From NCBI RefSeq assembly GCF_004000905.1, contig NZ_BIMD01000002.1:62001-126000 (forward strand): a DNA stretch of 64,000 nt, written 5' to 3'. Positions 10,536-19,800 of the stretch are shown in pieces. Position numbers and translations under genes: made by a program. Each line of letters opens with the position of its first letter. Within the stretch, counting starts at the first letter, position 1. This DNA comes from Paenibacillus humicus NBRC 102415. Its GTDB lineage: Bacteria; Bacillota; Bacilli; Paenibacillales; Paenibacillaceae. The notes under the pieces are model-generated. The model saw only the letters and a program-made list of their open reading frames with translations. It had not been told where the DNA came from and searched no databases.

Positions 10536-11936
10536 ATGACGACTACAGCAGAGCACGTACATTTTATCGGAATCGGCGGCTACGGCATGAGCGCGATCGC
10601 CCGCGTCATGCTGGAGATGGGATACAAGGTGACGGGATCCGACGTTGCGCGGGCGGAGCTGGCGGAAAAGCTGGCATCCAAGGGAGCAAGCATCTATATC
10701 GGCCATGACGCAGGCAACGTCAAGGGGGCCGATCTGGTCGTCTACAGCACGGCGCTGTCCAAGGACAACGTGGAGCGGCGCGCGGCGGAGGAGCTGAAGA
10801 TTCCGGTGCTCCATCGCTCCCAGATGCTGGCCAGGCTCATGAATGCGGGCAAGGGGGTCGCCGTCGCCGGAGCGCACGGCAAAACGACGACCTCCTCGAT
10901 GATCGCTCTCGTCATGGAGAGCTGCGGAGCGGATCCGACCTACATCATCGGCGGCGAAATCGTCAATGTCGGCACGAACGCCAAGGCGGGCAAAGGCGAA
11001 TATGTCGTAGCGGAAGCCGACGAGAGCGACGGCTCCTTCCTGCATTACCATCCGGCGATCGCGGTCGTCACCAACATCGAGCCGGATCATCTGGAGAACT
11101 ACGACGGCGATTTCGCCAACCTGAAGAAGGCCTACGTCCAGTTTCTCACCCAGGTCACTCCCGATGGAAGGGCCGTCGTATGCCTGGACGATCCGATCGT
11201 CCGCGAGCTGCTGCCGCAGGCGGCAGGCTCCCTTCCGTCCGAACGCATCCTGACCTTCGGCATCGACGAGGAAGCGGAATTCCGCGCATCGGACATCGTG
11301 CTCGGCGACCGCAAGGTGGCGTTCAAGCTTTCCCGTTCCGGCAAAGAGCTCGGCGTCGTGCAGCTGTCCGTCCCTGGACGCCATAACGTGTATAACGCGA
11401 TGGCGACGCTGATCACCTGCATGGAAGCCGGCATTCCGTTCGGCGCGGCAGCGGCCGCGATCAAGGAATTCATCGGGGCCAAGCGCCGCTTCCAGGTGCT
11501 GGGCGACGTGAACGGCATTCTCGTCATCGACGACTACGCCCATCATCCGACGGAGATCCAGGCGACGATCAGCGCCGCCAAGGCGACCGGCAAGCGGATC
11601 GTGGCCGTGTTCCAGCCGCAGCGCTATACGCGCACCTTCTTCCTGCTGGAGCAGTTCAGCCGGGCTTTCGCCGAAGCCGACGAAGTGATCATCACCGACA
11701 TCTACTCCCCGGCCGGCGAGCAGCAGATCGAAGGCATCAGCTCGCAGCGGCTCGTGGAGATGATCGTGGAGAACTGCAATGCCAATACACGCTATCTTCC
11801 GACCAAGGAAGAGGTGCAGGCCGAGCTGTCGAAGCAGGCTGCGCCCGGCGATCTCATCATTACGATGGGAGCCGGAGATATCTGGAAGGCCGCCGACGGC
11901 CTCGCGCGCGAGCTGCGGGAGCGGCACGGGCAATAA
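10536..11936 (+). CDS. murC: UDP-N-acetylmuramate--L-alanine ligase
   Basis: Adds the first amino acid, L-Ala, to UDP-MurNAc in peptidoglycan precursor synthesis. N-terminal FIGIGGYGMSAIARVM is the UDP-substrate Rossmann motif; GAHGKTTTSSMIALVM (from about residue 112) is the P-loop; DDYAHHPTEIQATI and VFQPQRYTRTFFL are MurC-specific. 466 residues. ATG 10536 is favoured (GGTGA 5 bases upstream); in-frame TTG 10524 and GTG 10527 overlap the folC end and are alternatives. Followed by a strong terminator. Confidence 0.97.
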   Translation: MTTTAEHVHFIGIGGYGMSAIARVMLEMGYKVTGSDVARAELAEKLASKGASIYIGHDAGNVKGADLVVYSTALSKDNVERRAAEELKIPVLHRSQMLARLMNAGKGVAVAGAHGKTTTSSMIALVMESCGADPTYIIGGEIVNVGTNAKAGKGEYVVAEADESDGSFLHYHPAIAVVTNIEPDHLENYDGDFANLKKAYVQFLTQVTPDGRAVVCLDDPIVRELLPQAAGSLPSERILTFGIDEEAEFRASDIVLGDRKVAFKLSRSGKELGVVQLSVPGRHNVYNAMATLITCMEAGIPFGAAAAAIKEFIGAKRRFQVLGDVNGILVIDDYAHHPTEIQATISAAKATGKRIVAVFQPQRYTRTFFLLEQFSRAFAEADEVIITDIYSPAGEQQIEGISSQRLVEMIVENCNANTRYLPTKEEVQAELSKQAAPGDLIITMGAGDIWKAADGLARELRERHGQ

Positions 11937-11957
11937 CATCGGAACAGCAGAAGGAAG

Positions 11958-12002
11958 AACCTTCGAAACGGCCTGATGCAGGCTTTTTCGGAGGTTTTTT
12001 TT
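11958..12002 (+). terminator. Terminator after murC
   Basis: AACCTTCG pairs with CGGAGGTT, with an inner GCCT/AGGC helix and a following run of eight T residues. It ends the valS-folC-murC unit. Confidence 0.88.
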
Positions 12003-12178
12003 CTTGCCGGAATCCGGTTCCTCGCAGAGATGCGGGGCCTCCCGCCTTTTCCACCCGCTGCAGCTTCCGCTCTCGATCCTGCCTATCAATCTCTATATCC
12101 TTCTTCCAAAACGAGGAATAACTCTATCGTTCGGACATAGATTAGAGTAAGAACCCGGCATGGCAGGAGGAATGGAAC

Positions 12179-13993
12179 ATGACGAAATCGCGGATGACCT
12201 ATCGTCCGGACGGTCAAGGGAAGCTGGTGCAGGATCAACGCAAATCGCCACCGGCTGCAGGGAGCGGGCAGCGTGCCGCCGGAGCGGAGGCTCCGGACAA
12301 GGGACAGGCGCCGGCGCAAAGGCAAAGGCAAAAAAAAGATCAAGCGCTTGGGCAAGGCCAAGTGCTTTCACAGGAGCAGCCAAAGGACCAACCGCAGGCA
12401 AAGGAACAGATGAAAGCAAGAGAGCCATTGCAAGCAATCGCGCAGCTGCAGCCGAAGGGCCGCTTGCAGGCGGAAGAACAAAAGAAAGCAAAAGAGCAGT
12501 TGCAATCCGTAGAGCTGCAGCCAAAAGGCCAAATGAAGGCGAAGGATTTTCCGCTCCGGCATGGGGGCGCGCGCCAGACGGGCATGCGCAAGCAGGCATC
12601 GCTGCCGCCGGATTGGAGTCCGGCGCCTGCGGAGTCGCTTTCATCCATGGAATTCACAGCGGAATACAAAGCATGGGAAAGCCCCTTTCAGGATGACATC
12701 GACAGGTTGGAAAGCCTCATCCGCAAGGAAGACGGGCGTCCGGCCGGAAGGCAGTTGCCGGCTGACGCCGCACCTGCACTTGAAAAACGCCGTGCCGGCA
12801 ACACCTTCGGAGCGGAGGGGCTCCTCGAAGCCCCATCACTCACACCGGATGAAGTCCAGGCTCTCTCCACGGACGAGCGCCTCGACGGCCGGGCAGCCAG
12901 GCCCGGAGAGCGCCGCAGCACGCCGCTCCCCGATCCGGGCATTCTCTCCGAATGTCCGCAATGGCCGGATGCGGAGCCTGTGTCCGCCGCAGGAACGGAG
13001 CTTTTCGAAGGGCCCGTCATCGATTTGGATGAAATTCGCGCATCAAGGAAGCTTAAATCCGTCCCCGCTCGTCGTATAGAAAGCGGAAGCGCGGGCGGCA
13101 GCCGCAGAGGCCCGTCCTGGCCGGCGGTCCTGCTGTCGGTTGCCGGCGCGATAGCGACCGGAGCACTCTTCGGCTACATCGCCTTGGCACTCTTCGCAGG
13201 CGGCAGCGTTCTCCCCGCCAAAGACGGCGGAGCCGCCGGAAACACGGCTTCCGAGCCGGCGTCCGCTCCTGCGGCATCGCCTCCGGCAAGCGGCGCCGGT
13301 TCTCCCGCCGTCAAGACGGAATCGTCAGCAGGCGGCGCTCCGGCTGCTGCCGGCGCTGCGGCGGACGTTCAGGCGGATTGGCCGCAGACGGCTTTCAGCC
13401 TGCTGCAGTACGGCGTCTTCTCGGCCAAGGACAGCGCCGCCGCGGCGGCGTCCGAGCTGAAGGCCGGCGGACTCGGCTCTGCTTCGGCAAAGGCGGACGG
13501 CGGCTACCGCGTCTACGCCGGCATCTCGTCGAAGCGCAGCGGCGCGGAGTCTCTCGCTGCTTCCATCTCCGGCACGGAAGTATACATCAAGGAAGTCTCG
13601 CTTCCCGCGGCCGGCAAGTTTCGTTTCGCCGGATCCGAAAGGGATGCGAAGGCGTTTGGACCCGCGACATCCGGGCTGATCGCGCAGCTGGCCGACATGA
13701 CGCTGGCCTCTGCGAGCCAGGCGAAGCCTGGCGCTGCGGACAAGAAAGCCATGGCGGAATGGGACAAGCAGCTGGCCTCGTGGCGGCAAGCCTATGCAGC
13801 CTTCCGTCCCGGGGTACAGGGAAAGGAGTCGGCGGCCGCGGCCGATAGCCTGGAGTCGGCGGTCAATCTGGCTGCCAAAGAGCTGGACGCCTATAATGCG
13901 GCTCCCTCGAAGGCGCGTTTGTGGACGGTGCAGAGCCGATCGATGGACGTCTTCTTCGGACAGCGTGCGTTGATCGAAACCTTGCAGCCGTAA
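12179..13993 (+). CDS. SPOR-domain membrane protein, probably the SpoIIB counterpart
   Basis: 604 residues in three parts. Residues ~20-125 are a Gln/Lys-rich low-complexity stretch with loose repeats such as LQPKGRLQAEEQKKAKEQL. One transmembrane helix follows near 311-340 (PAVLLSVAGAIATGALFGYI). A SPOR-like domain lies near 404-475 (FSLLQYGVFSAKDSAAAAAS to YRVYAGISSKRSGAESLA). SPOR domains bind septal, denuded peptidoglycan. In B. subtilis the SPOR protein SpoIIB lies just upstream of maf, so synteny plus domain supports a SpoIIB-like role at the sporulation septum. It is much longer than SpoIIB (about 330 aa), mostly from the N-terminal stretch. AGGAGG lies before the ATG. Confidence 0.75.
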   Translation: MTKSRMTYRPDGQGKLVQDQRKSPPAAGSGQRAAGAEAPDKGQAPAQRQRQKKDQALGQGQVLSQEQPKDQPQAKEQMKAREPLQAIAQLQPKGRLQAEEQKKAKEQLQSVELQPKGQMKAKDFPLRHGGARQTGMRKQASLPPDWSPAPAESLSSMEFTAEYKAWESPFQDDIDRLESLIRKEDGRPAGRQLPADAAPALEKRRAGNTFGAEGLLEAPSLTPDEVQALSTDERLDGRAARPGERRSTPLPDPGILSECPQWPDAEPVSAAGTELFEGPVIDLDEIRASRKLKSVPARRIESGSAGGSRRGPSWPAVLLSVAGAIATGALFGYIALALFAGGSVLPAKDGGAAGNTASEPASAPAASPPASGAGSPAVKTESSAGGAPAAAGAAADVQADWPQTAFSLLQYGVFSAKDSAAAAASELKAGGLGSASAKADGGYRVYAGISSKRSGAESLAASISGTEVYIKEVSLPAAGKFRFAGSERDAKAFGPATSGLIAQLADMTLASASQAKPGAADKKAMAEWDKQLASWRQAYAAFRPGVQGKESAAAADSLESAVNLAAKELDAYNAAPSKARLWTVQSRSMDVFFGQRALIETLQP

Positions 13994-14003
13994 GGGGAGA
14001 CAG

Positions 14004-14043
14004 GTTCTTTACATTGTAAAGAACGGAGGCGATCGCGTATAAT
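14004..14043 (+). promoter_or_regulatory. Promoter with overlapping palindromic operator, upstream of DUF4321-maf
   Basis: TTGTAA (14014-14019), an 18-bp spacer and TATAAT (14038-14043) form a good sigma-A promoter. A nearly perfect palindrome with arms GTTCTTTACA and TGTAAAGAAC (14004-14024) covers the -35 region. This is the layout of a repressor site controlling the next genes. The regulator is unknown. Confidence 0.65.
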
Positions 14044-14081
14044 GAGGCCAGGTGTCAATCATTGGCGAGAGGCGTTGAACC

Positions 14082-14324
14082 ATGAAGAAAAATGGCTGGA
14101 CGCTTCTCTTCTTTATCGTGCTTGGACTTGTCGCAGGAGCGCTTGCGAACCGCTGGCTGAAGGATGTGCCGGGGGTGTCGGCGCTGACGCGCTCCACGGA
14201 TATCCGCTGGTCTCCCGCCGCCGATCTGGGCGTCCTCAGCTACAGCCTGGACGTCACCATCCAATTCAGCCTGATCAGCCTGCTCGTGCTCGTGCTTGCG
14301 CTGTGGCTGTACCGCCGCCTCTGA
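14082..14324 (+). CDS. DUF4321-like small membrane protein
   Basis: 80 residues with two hydrophobic helices: one at the N-terminus (WTLLFFIVLGLVAGALAN) and one at the C-terminus (FSLISLLVLVLALWLYRRL), separated by a ~35-residue loop. This matches the small DUF4321 family found next to maf/spoIIB in Firmicutes. No biochemical role is known. It sits just after the palindrome-controlled promoter and just before maf, so it is probably cotranscribed with maf. Confidence 0.75.
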   Translation: MKKNGWTLLFFIVLGLVAGALANRWLKDVPGVSALTRSTDIRWSPAADLGVLSYSLDVTIQFSLISLLVLVLALWLYRRL

Positions 14325-14348
14325 CCGGAGGACATGGCGGACCGTTAT

Positions 14349-14380
14349 CGAAGAGGAGCATTATGGAAGAGGAGCATTAT
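14349..14380 (+). repeat. 16-bp tandem duplication carrying two ribosome binding sites before maf
   Basis: The unit GAAGAGGAGCATTAT occurs twice head to tail, each with an AGAGGAG Shine-Dalgarno-like core. The maf ATG at 14386 follows the second copy at about 13 bases. Copy-number change here could tune maf translation. Confidence 0.7.
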
Positions 14381-14385
14381 CGAAC

Positions 14386-15204
14386 ATGAACGATGTCGCT
14401 ATACCCGATCGGCTCGTACTGGCCTCGGCGTCCCCGCGGCGCCGGGAGCTGGTGTCTGTCCTCGGACTTGAGCTTCCTGTCCGCCTGCTTCCTACCGGGG
14501 CGGATGAATCCGTCGCCGGGACGCTCTCTCCCGGAGAGATCGTCCTCGAGCTTAGCCGGCGCAAGGCCGAGGCCGCTGCCGACGCGCTTCGCGGCGAGCA
14601 ATCCGCAGAATCGTCCTCAGGGAACGATCTCGTGCTCGGCGCCGATACGATCGTCGTGCTGGACGGGGCGGTGCTCGGCAAGCCCGCGGACCGCGAGGAT
14701 GCCGTGTCTGCCCTGATGGCGCTGAGCGGCCGCACGCATGAAGTCTATACCGGCGTCACCCTCCTTTCCTGCCCGGGAGATCGCGCCGTCAGCCGCTGGC
14801 AGCGTACGCTGGTCACGATGAAGCCGTTCGGCATCGAGAGCGCCCGCCGCTACGCGGCTACGGGAGAACCGCTGGACAAAGCCGGGGACTACGACACCAC
14901 AATGCACCTTGGAGACATTGGTCAGTATCGTGTATTATCTCAGTCGCCAAGCGGACAGCCAGAGGTAATTGTGGGACATACTGTCAGTAAAGTAACGTTT
15001 AGACCTATGAGTGACGCGGAAATCGAAGCTTATGTAAAAACTGGTGAGCCACTCGATAAGGCAGGAAGTTACGGGGCACAGGGGTTGGGCGCTGTTTTTA
15101 TTGAAAAAATTGAGGGTGATTTTTTCAGTATAATGGGGCTACCCTTAAACCTGTTGTACCAAATGCTCCTGAAATTTGGTATTAGTCCATTTCAAGAAAA
15201 ATAG
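14386..15204 (+). CDS. maf: Chimeric Maf-like nucleotide pyrophosphatase (host N-terminus, element-supplied C-terminus)
   Basis: Maf hydrolyses non-canonical nucleoside triphosphates. Host part: LASASPRRRELVSVLGLE, GADTIVVLDGAVLGKP and SGRTHEVYTGV up to GEPLDKAG (residues 160-167). From about base 14,890 the DNA turns AT-rich and the frame continues through ~40 unusual residues (DTTMHLGDIGQYRV to HTVSKV). It then enters a second Maf C-terminus: TFRPMSDAEIEAYVKTGEPLDKAG (second GEPLDKAG at 220-227) and YGAQGLGAVFIEKIEGDFFS. The total of 272 residues exceeds the usual ~190-205 because one ~60-residue segment is duplicated. Whether the fusion is active is unknown. It is best explained by insertion of the element into host maf. 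In B. subtilis radC and mreB would follow. Confidence 0.85.
   Translation: MNDVAIPDRLVLASASPRRRELVSVLGLELPVRLLPTGADESVAGTLSPGEIVLELSRRKAEAAADALRGEQSAESSSGNDLVLGADTIVVLDGAVLGKPADREDAVSALMALSGRTHEVYTGVTLLSCPGDRAVSRWQRTLVTMKPFGIESARRYAATGEPLDKAGDYDTTMHLGDIGQYRVLSQSPSGQPEVIVGHTVSKVTFRPMSDAEIEAYVKTGEPLDKAGSYGAQGLGAVFIEKIEGDFFSIMGLPLNLLYQMLLKFGISPFQEK
14863..15066 (+). other. Left junction (att-type site) of the inserted element inside maf
   Basis: Host-like GC-rich codons end at about 14,886-14,895. The segment coding GEPLDKAG at 14863-14886 is repeated as divergent DNA at 15043-15066. The two copies agree mainly at first and second codon positions, so the element carries its own allele of the maf 3' end, not a simple copy. 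The exact crossover base cannot be fixed from one junction; the right junction is outside the window. Confidence 0.7.
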
Positions 15205-15218
15205 AGTTTTTCTAACGG

Positions 15219-15247
15219 AAGGTGCTAAAATTTTTAGCACCTTTTTC
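15219..15247 (+). terminator. Terminator after the maf fusion
   Basis: GGTGCTAAA pairs with TTTAGCACC across TTT and is followed by TTTTTC. It isolates maf from the element's first gene. The remaining ~280 bases to 15,528 are AT-rich with two GTCGACC-type sites (15,252 and 15,452) and no convincing gene. Confidence 0.9.
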
Positions 15248-15527
15248 GTGGTAGTCGACCTTATATACTTGGGTTTCATCTGAAGGACAAAATGTTAGCA
15301 CATTTAAAAAGCTAAAGGAGAAATCCATAAGCTGTGTTTTATTTTGTAGAGAATTTGAAATTCGGATTTGGATACACTTGTACGATTTAAACAAGTACGC
15401 TAGAATACACAACAACTTTACAATACTTATATTTTATTGCGTGGGGGTTGGTCGACCACGAAATGCGACCTTATGTTGAAACTGAACTAACGCGTTTAAG
15501 AGAACATCAGAAGGACGGTGATTTCCA

Positions 15528-15938
15528 ATGAAGCTCGAGCTAAAAGAAAAGTTGTTCACTCGCTTCCCTTGGTCGATACCAGACAAATCTGACACCATGA
15601 GTCCTTGGACACAATATACTTTTGAATGTGGGGACGGCTGGTATCAAATCCTCTGGGACATGTTCACTGAAATAGAAGAAGTCTATAAAAATAATGGAAT
15701 CAAGATCAAACTAACTGTTGGGCAAATCAAACAAAAATTCGGAGAGTTGAGAGTTTATATTCACGATGCACTTCCCGAAGTCAATGAACTGATAGTTAAG
15801 TATCAAGAGATTTCGGTAAAGATATGCGAGGGATGTGGTATTGAGAGTAGCATTCAGCTCAGAGTGCATTACTGGACAACATTATGCGATGACTGTTACG
15901 ATAAGCGGATTGAAGAAGCAAGAGTAGGATTAGGGTGA
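15528..15938 (+). CDS. Small zinc-binding protein of a phage/element family
   Basis: 136 residues. The pattern GDGWYQILWDMFTEIEEVY, VGQIKQKFGELRVYIHDALPEV and CEGCGIESSIQLRVHYWTTLCDDC resembles a widespread hypothetical family of phages and mobile elements ending in a CxxC...CxxC zinc ribbon. Its first ~100 residues are related to the protein at 27404-27718, which lacks the zinc part. Function unknown. It stands alone between terminators, with an AAGGACGGTGA site before the ATG. Confidence 0.7.
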   Translation: MKLELKEKLFTRFPWSIPDKSDTMSPWTQYTFECGDGWYQILWDMFTEIEEVYKNNGIKIKLTVGQIKQKFGELRVYIHDALPEVNELIVKYQEISVKICEGCGIESSIQLRVHYWTTLCDDCYDKRIEEARVGLG

Positions 15939-16059
15939 ATGTCTAATATTATAGGTATTTTCGATGGCTTTTTACTATCCTTCGAAAGTGGGTAACGTTA
16001 ATAAAGATCTGCAGAATGTATCGAGGAATTCGTAGGGTGACTCCCTTCTACTTCACTGG

Positions 16060-16103
16060 CAAGGCTTCACACTAAGTGTGGGGCTTTGTTTTTTTTTTTT
16101 TTA
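16060..16103 (+). terminator. Terminator before the 16.2-kb gene
   Basis: AAGGCTTCACAC and GTGTGGGGCTTT form a stem with a TAA loop, followed by more than ten T residues. It ends transcription from the 15.5-kb gene. Confidence 0.85.
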
Positions 16104-16188
16104 TTTAAGGTTTTTCTTTTCAAGTCGACCTCGTTCAAGCTAATGTATTAAAAACGATAACCGGACGTAATTTGGAGGAATGAGAATT

Positions 16189-16629
16189 GTGGCAAATATT
16201 ACGGGTTACTGGAGCCAAGGAGAAATCATTTATACACATATGGAGGAAGAAGGTATCGCTTTCTTTCCTAACGGAACAGGATTATTAATTTGGTTCAACC
16301 CTTATGTAGAAATAATTGATACATTTCACTGGAGGCATCAGAATGAGAGAATATCACTTTTAGGCAAAAAGCAAATTACCTTTCGAGATGATGATCTTTC
16401 TGAGATCAAACCTTCTGATCTTAGTGTCGCTGACATTTTAATGAATATGGTCAAACGTAAGTCAATCAATAGTGGAACTGTAAAGGCACTTGAATTCCTA
16501 GAGCCAATTGGGTATTCATCTGAAAGTCGATTTGGTTTTATATGCAGGGATATATGGGGTATGGATCATTACAAAAGAAAGCAAGAAGTAATAATGAAAT
16601 ATGGTGAACTCCAGAAAAGTGAAAATTGA
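16189..16629 (+). CDS. Hypothetical protein
   Basis: 146 residues from GTG 16189 (GGAGG 10 bases upstream; the in-frame ATG at 16180 is only 1 base from that site). No signal peptide or membrane helix. Mixed alpha/beta composition with aromatic-rich segments (GLLIWFNPYVEIIDTFHWRH). I do not recognise the family. It is a single-gene unit between terminators at the start of the element. Confidence 0.65.
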   Translation: MANITGYWSQGEIIYTHMEEEGIAFFPNGTGLLIWFNPYVEIIDTFHWRHQNERISLLGKKQITFRDDDLSEIKPSDLSVADILMNMVKRKSINSGTVKALEFLEPIGYSSESRFGFICRDIWGMDHYKRKQEVIMKYGELQKSEN

Positions 16630-16637
16630 AATACACA

Positions 16638-16677
16638 ATCAAGGCAGCTTAAGTCCTCAAGCTGTCTTGATTTTTTG
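16638..16677 (+). terminator. Terminator after the 16.2-kb gene
   Basis: ATCAAGGCAGCTT pairs with AAGCTGTCTTGAT (one wobble) and is followed by TTTTTTG. Confidence 0.9.
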
Positions 16678-16827
16678 CACTTAACATACTGCGAGTGACT
16701 ATTTCTTCAAATAAAAATTTTTAGGGACTTGAAAATTCTCGATACTTCAACACCTGAAAGTCAACCAAAAACATATTAAGTAAGAACAATTTTTAAGAAA
16801 TCGAACCAAAAGAACGGAGGGATACAG

Positions 16828-19800
16828 TTGAGTGAACCAGAATGGATCAAGGAGTATCCTATAGACATGAATGATGAACATACCTCGCCTGCCGAGCTAA
16901 GTTTGAACGCTATAGCGGCAATGGCACAGGACTTTGCAGCTTTAACTGGGCTTAGTTCGAGTCAATTGCGACACCATCTTATAGAAAGGACATTACTGCC
17001 ACTAGCTGCGAAGAAAGGGATGACCGACGAAATAATCCTTTCTCATAACAACGAAGATGATAAGTATAAAGCGTTGGTATGTGAGCTATATCCGACTTTG
17101 GCTAAGTTGGTGGACAATGTAGATCATTCAAAGAATCGTCCATATTTACAGGAGCTTCTTACAGCTGCAATGTCATTAGTTGTTTGGAACGAAATCGAGA
17201 ATAAAGTAAAGGCGAAGTCAATCGATACGAAGCAGTTTCAAGGAGTTACCCAACAAGTTTGTGACACTACGGTTTATTTTGAAAACGAAGTCTTTCCGAT
17301 TACCGACTTTGTAAGATCAGTTTCAGTAGAGCGCCGCTCCGTAGAGAAGGGTGATTTTGAAGTCATTTCAGATTTGCTTGGGGTATTGAAAGCCTTGAAC
17401 ACTGTCGGAACAGGAAACTCATCGGTTGTTTCTGAAAGAGCCGCTAGACCTACACAAGACAAGCAAACCTATATCAGAGAGCTTGCATCAAAGGGTTTTT
17501 TCCCGAAGGATAATAAGACTTCTGTTGCAGGGAAAACAGGTATTCATGACACTCTGATTGGCTTAATCAAGCTGTTCTACTCGGAGTCACCAGTTAGTAG
17601 TCTTGGCTTCAAGGATAAAGTGTACATGGTCAATCAATCCCTTTTGGAGTCCAAAGGTGTTAACCCAAAAGGAGTCGATATCTGGAACGCAGCAACATAC
17701 ACTCTGGACGAAGATTTGATGTTCCGAGTATTCATTAAAGAAGACGATATTTCATTCACAGTTCTGATAAAGCTACCAGTAGGAGTCACCAATTTTGATT
17801 TCTCGAGGAAGTCCAGCGAATTGGACGCTATCCCGTTATTATTCAGCAACATGAATCCTTCAGCGGGAACCGTCTATTCCAGTTCCTTAATGAAACAACC
17901 GAGAGTCTGTAACTTAGGCTCAACGAGGAAAGTTACGGCAGCCTACGATTGTATCGAGATGGTTTTATCCAAGGACTTACTGGCATTCCGAAACGCCAAT
18001 TGGTCGTTGCGGGATTACATCAGAGCTTGTCAGGGCGAACAGAACGACTTTGCTTCATTCGATGATTTGTCTTTAGGTGAGAAGATCGTTGTCGGTGTTA
18101 TGCCAGGAGCTTTGAAAGCCGAACGATTTGACTGTTCAGGAAAATACAATGTGAGCGGTATTGTAGGTGGAGGAGCCGGTTCAGGTAAAACCGCAATGTA
18201 TGACAGTTTATTGGTGCAATCAGTTGCCCTGCAGGGGGTTGAAGGAAACGGCTCTGTGGTTCTCATCGACCAAAAGGAAGAATGGGTTCCGATTTGGAGG
18301 AAGGTATTTAACAGCGCAGGAGTACCGTTTTACGGTTTTGATGGAGAAGTCCTGAACTCTGCTGAATTGAAGTGGGTCGACATCAAGCGTGGGGAAAGAG
18401 TAGTCGAGAATATTCCCTTTAAGGTCAATGCTTATATCGGGGGTATCCTTTTTGCCAGAGTGGTTTATCAAACGATTCAGGTCATTCTCAAGGAGACGGG
18501 CTGTTCTGACATTATCGAGTTTAATAAAGGCAATCACAATTACAAGGGAATCACAAGGCTTCCGCGCATCTTCTTTTTGGTCGATGAGCTGAATTCTTTG
18601 TATGCAAGCATCAAAGGCGATCCTGCTATTCCGCAGAGTGTTTACAAAGGATTAATTTTAGCAAGGTTGACCAGAACAAGCGGCTTTCACTGGTTATTAG
18701 GTGGTCAAGATCCGAGTAAGACGCTAATTGCCAGCGATGAGCGAAGCAACTATAACTACAATATCTTCGGTAAGATGGCAGACGAGCGTTATGAGTATTT
18801 CGGGGTCACTCAGAATCAAGCGGTTCAAGGCTATGAGAAGAAGCATGGTACCCTCGATAATCCGAATCCAATCCTAAGCCAGGGGGTATTTTACGCGGGA
18901 CCGAAAGGGAAAACGGATTTGGTTAAAAGTTTATTTGTTTCGAAGGATGAACGTCTGGATGCAATCAGAGACCTAAATTCTTCACTCAGCGGCATGCAAG
19001 AATTGGACAAAATCGTAAGGTTGGCTTTGGCTGAAGGTTATTTTGATGCATTTGAAGTTACATTAGGTAAGCCCAATAACATTGTGTATGCAACCCTCCG
19101 TAATTTAGGGGTTATCTCGCAAAAGGAATTTGAATACTACACCGAACGTGTATTGAGCGGAAATAACAATGACGCATCGGACGTACTTGATGATGCATTG
19201 AATGTTTACGAAGCCGATTCTGTTAAAAAGAGTCCAACCTCGACCAACGTAGTTGAGCAGAATCGCCCACTCGAGAAAACATCTAGCGGGACGATTTTAT
19301 CCGAAAGACGAGAAGTACCCGATGACTACATGCAATTGAAGAATGCTCGACCTGTATATCAAAATCACGTCATCCAAGATCCATACGTTTCACCAAGAGA
19401 ACAGAATGCTTTTTCAGCAATTTATGAAGCTCAGGTTGACCCCGAGGTAAATCCATTTGAAGTATTCAAAGTTGAGAATGGAGATAATCTCAATCCGTTC
19501 TCATCTATGACTGCTTTCAGAATGATGTCGGATATGCTTATGAAGCAGATTAAGCAAATGGTTGGAGATTTGAAAAGGATTGAAAGCTTTGAAGTCACTG
19601 GTAATGGTCTTATCATCAACGATGTTGCATTTAGACCGAGGTTCTCACAAGAAGTATTGAAATCCATGCCTTATGCAATAAGAGTTCAAGTTGAGAAGGG
19701 GAATGTCGTAGAGCTATTCCATTTCAAAAACATCTTTAGGTTCAAAAATTTAGTTTGTCTTCGAATCGATAATGCCCGTCTTGCAGAAGGGCGTGTAAGA

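Noticed and set aside
15212-15415. 67-residue minus-strand frame after maf
   Set aside because: Overlaps a clear terminator, low-complexity composition, no start signal.
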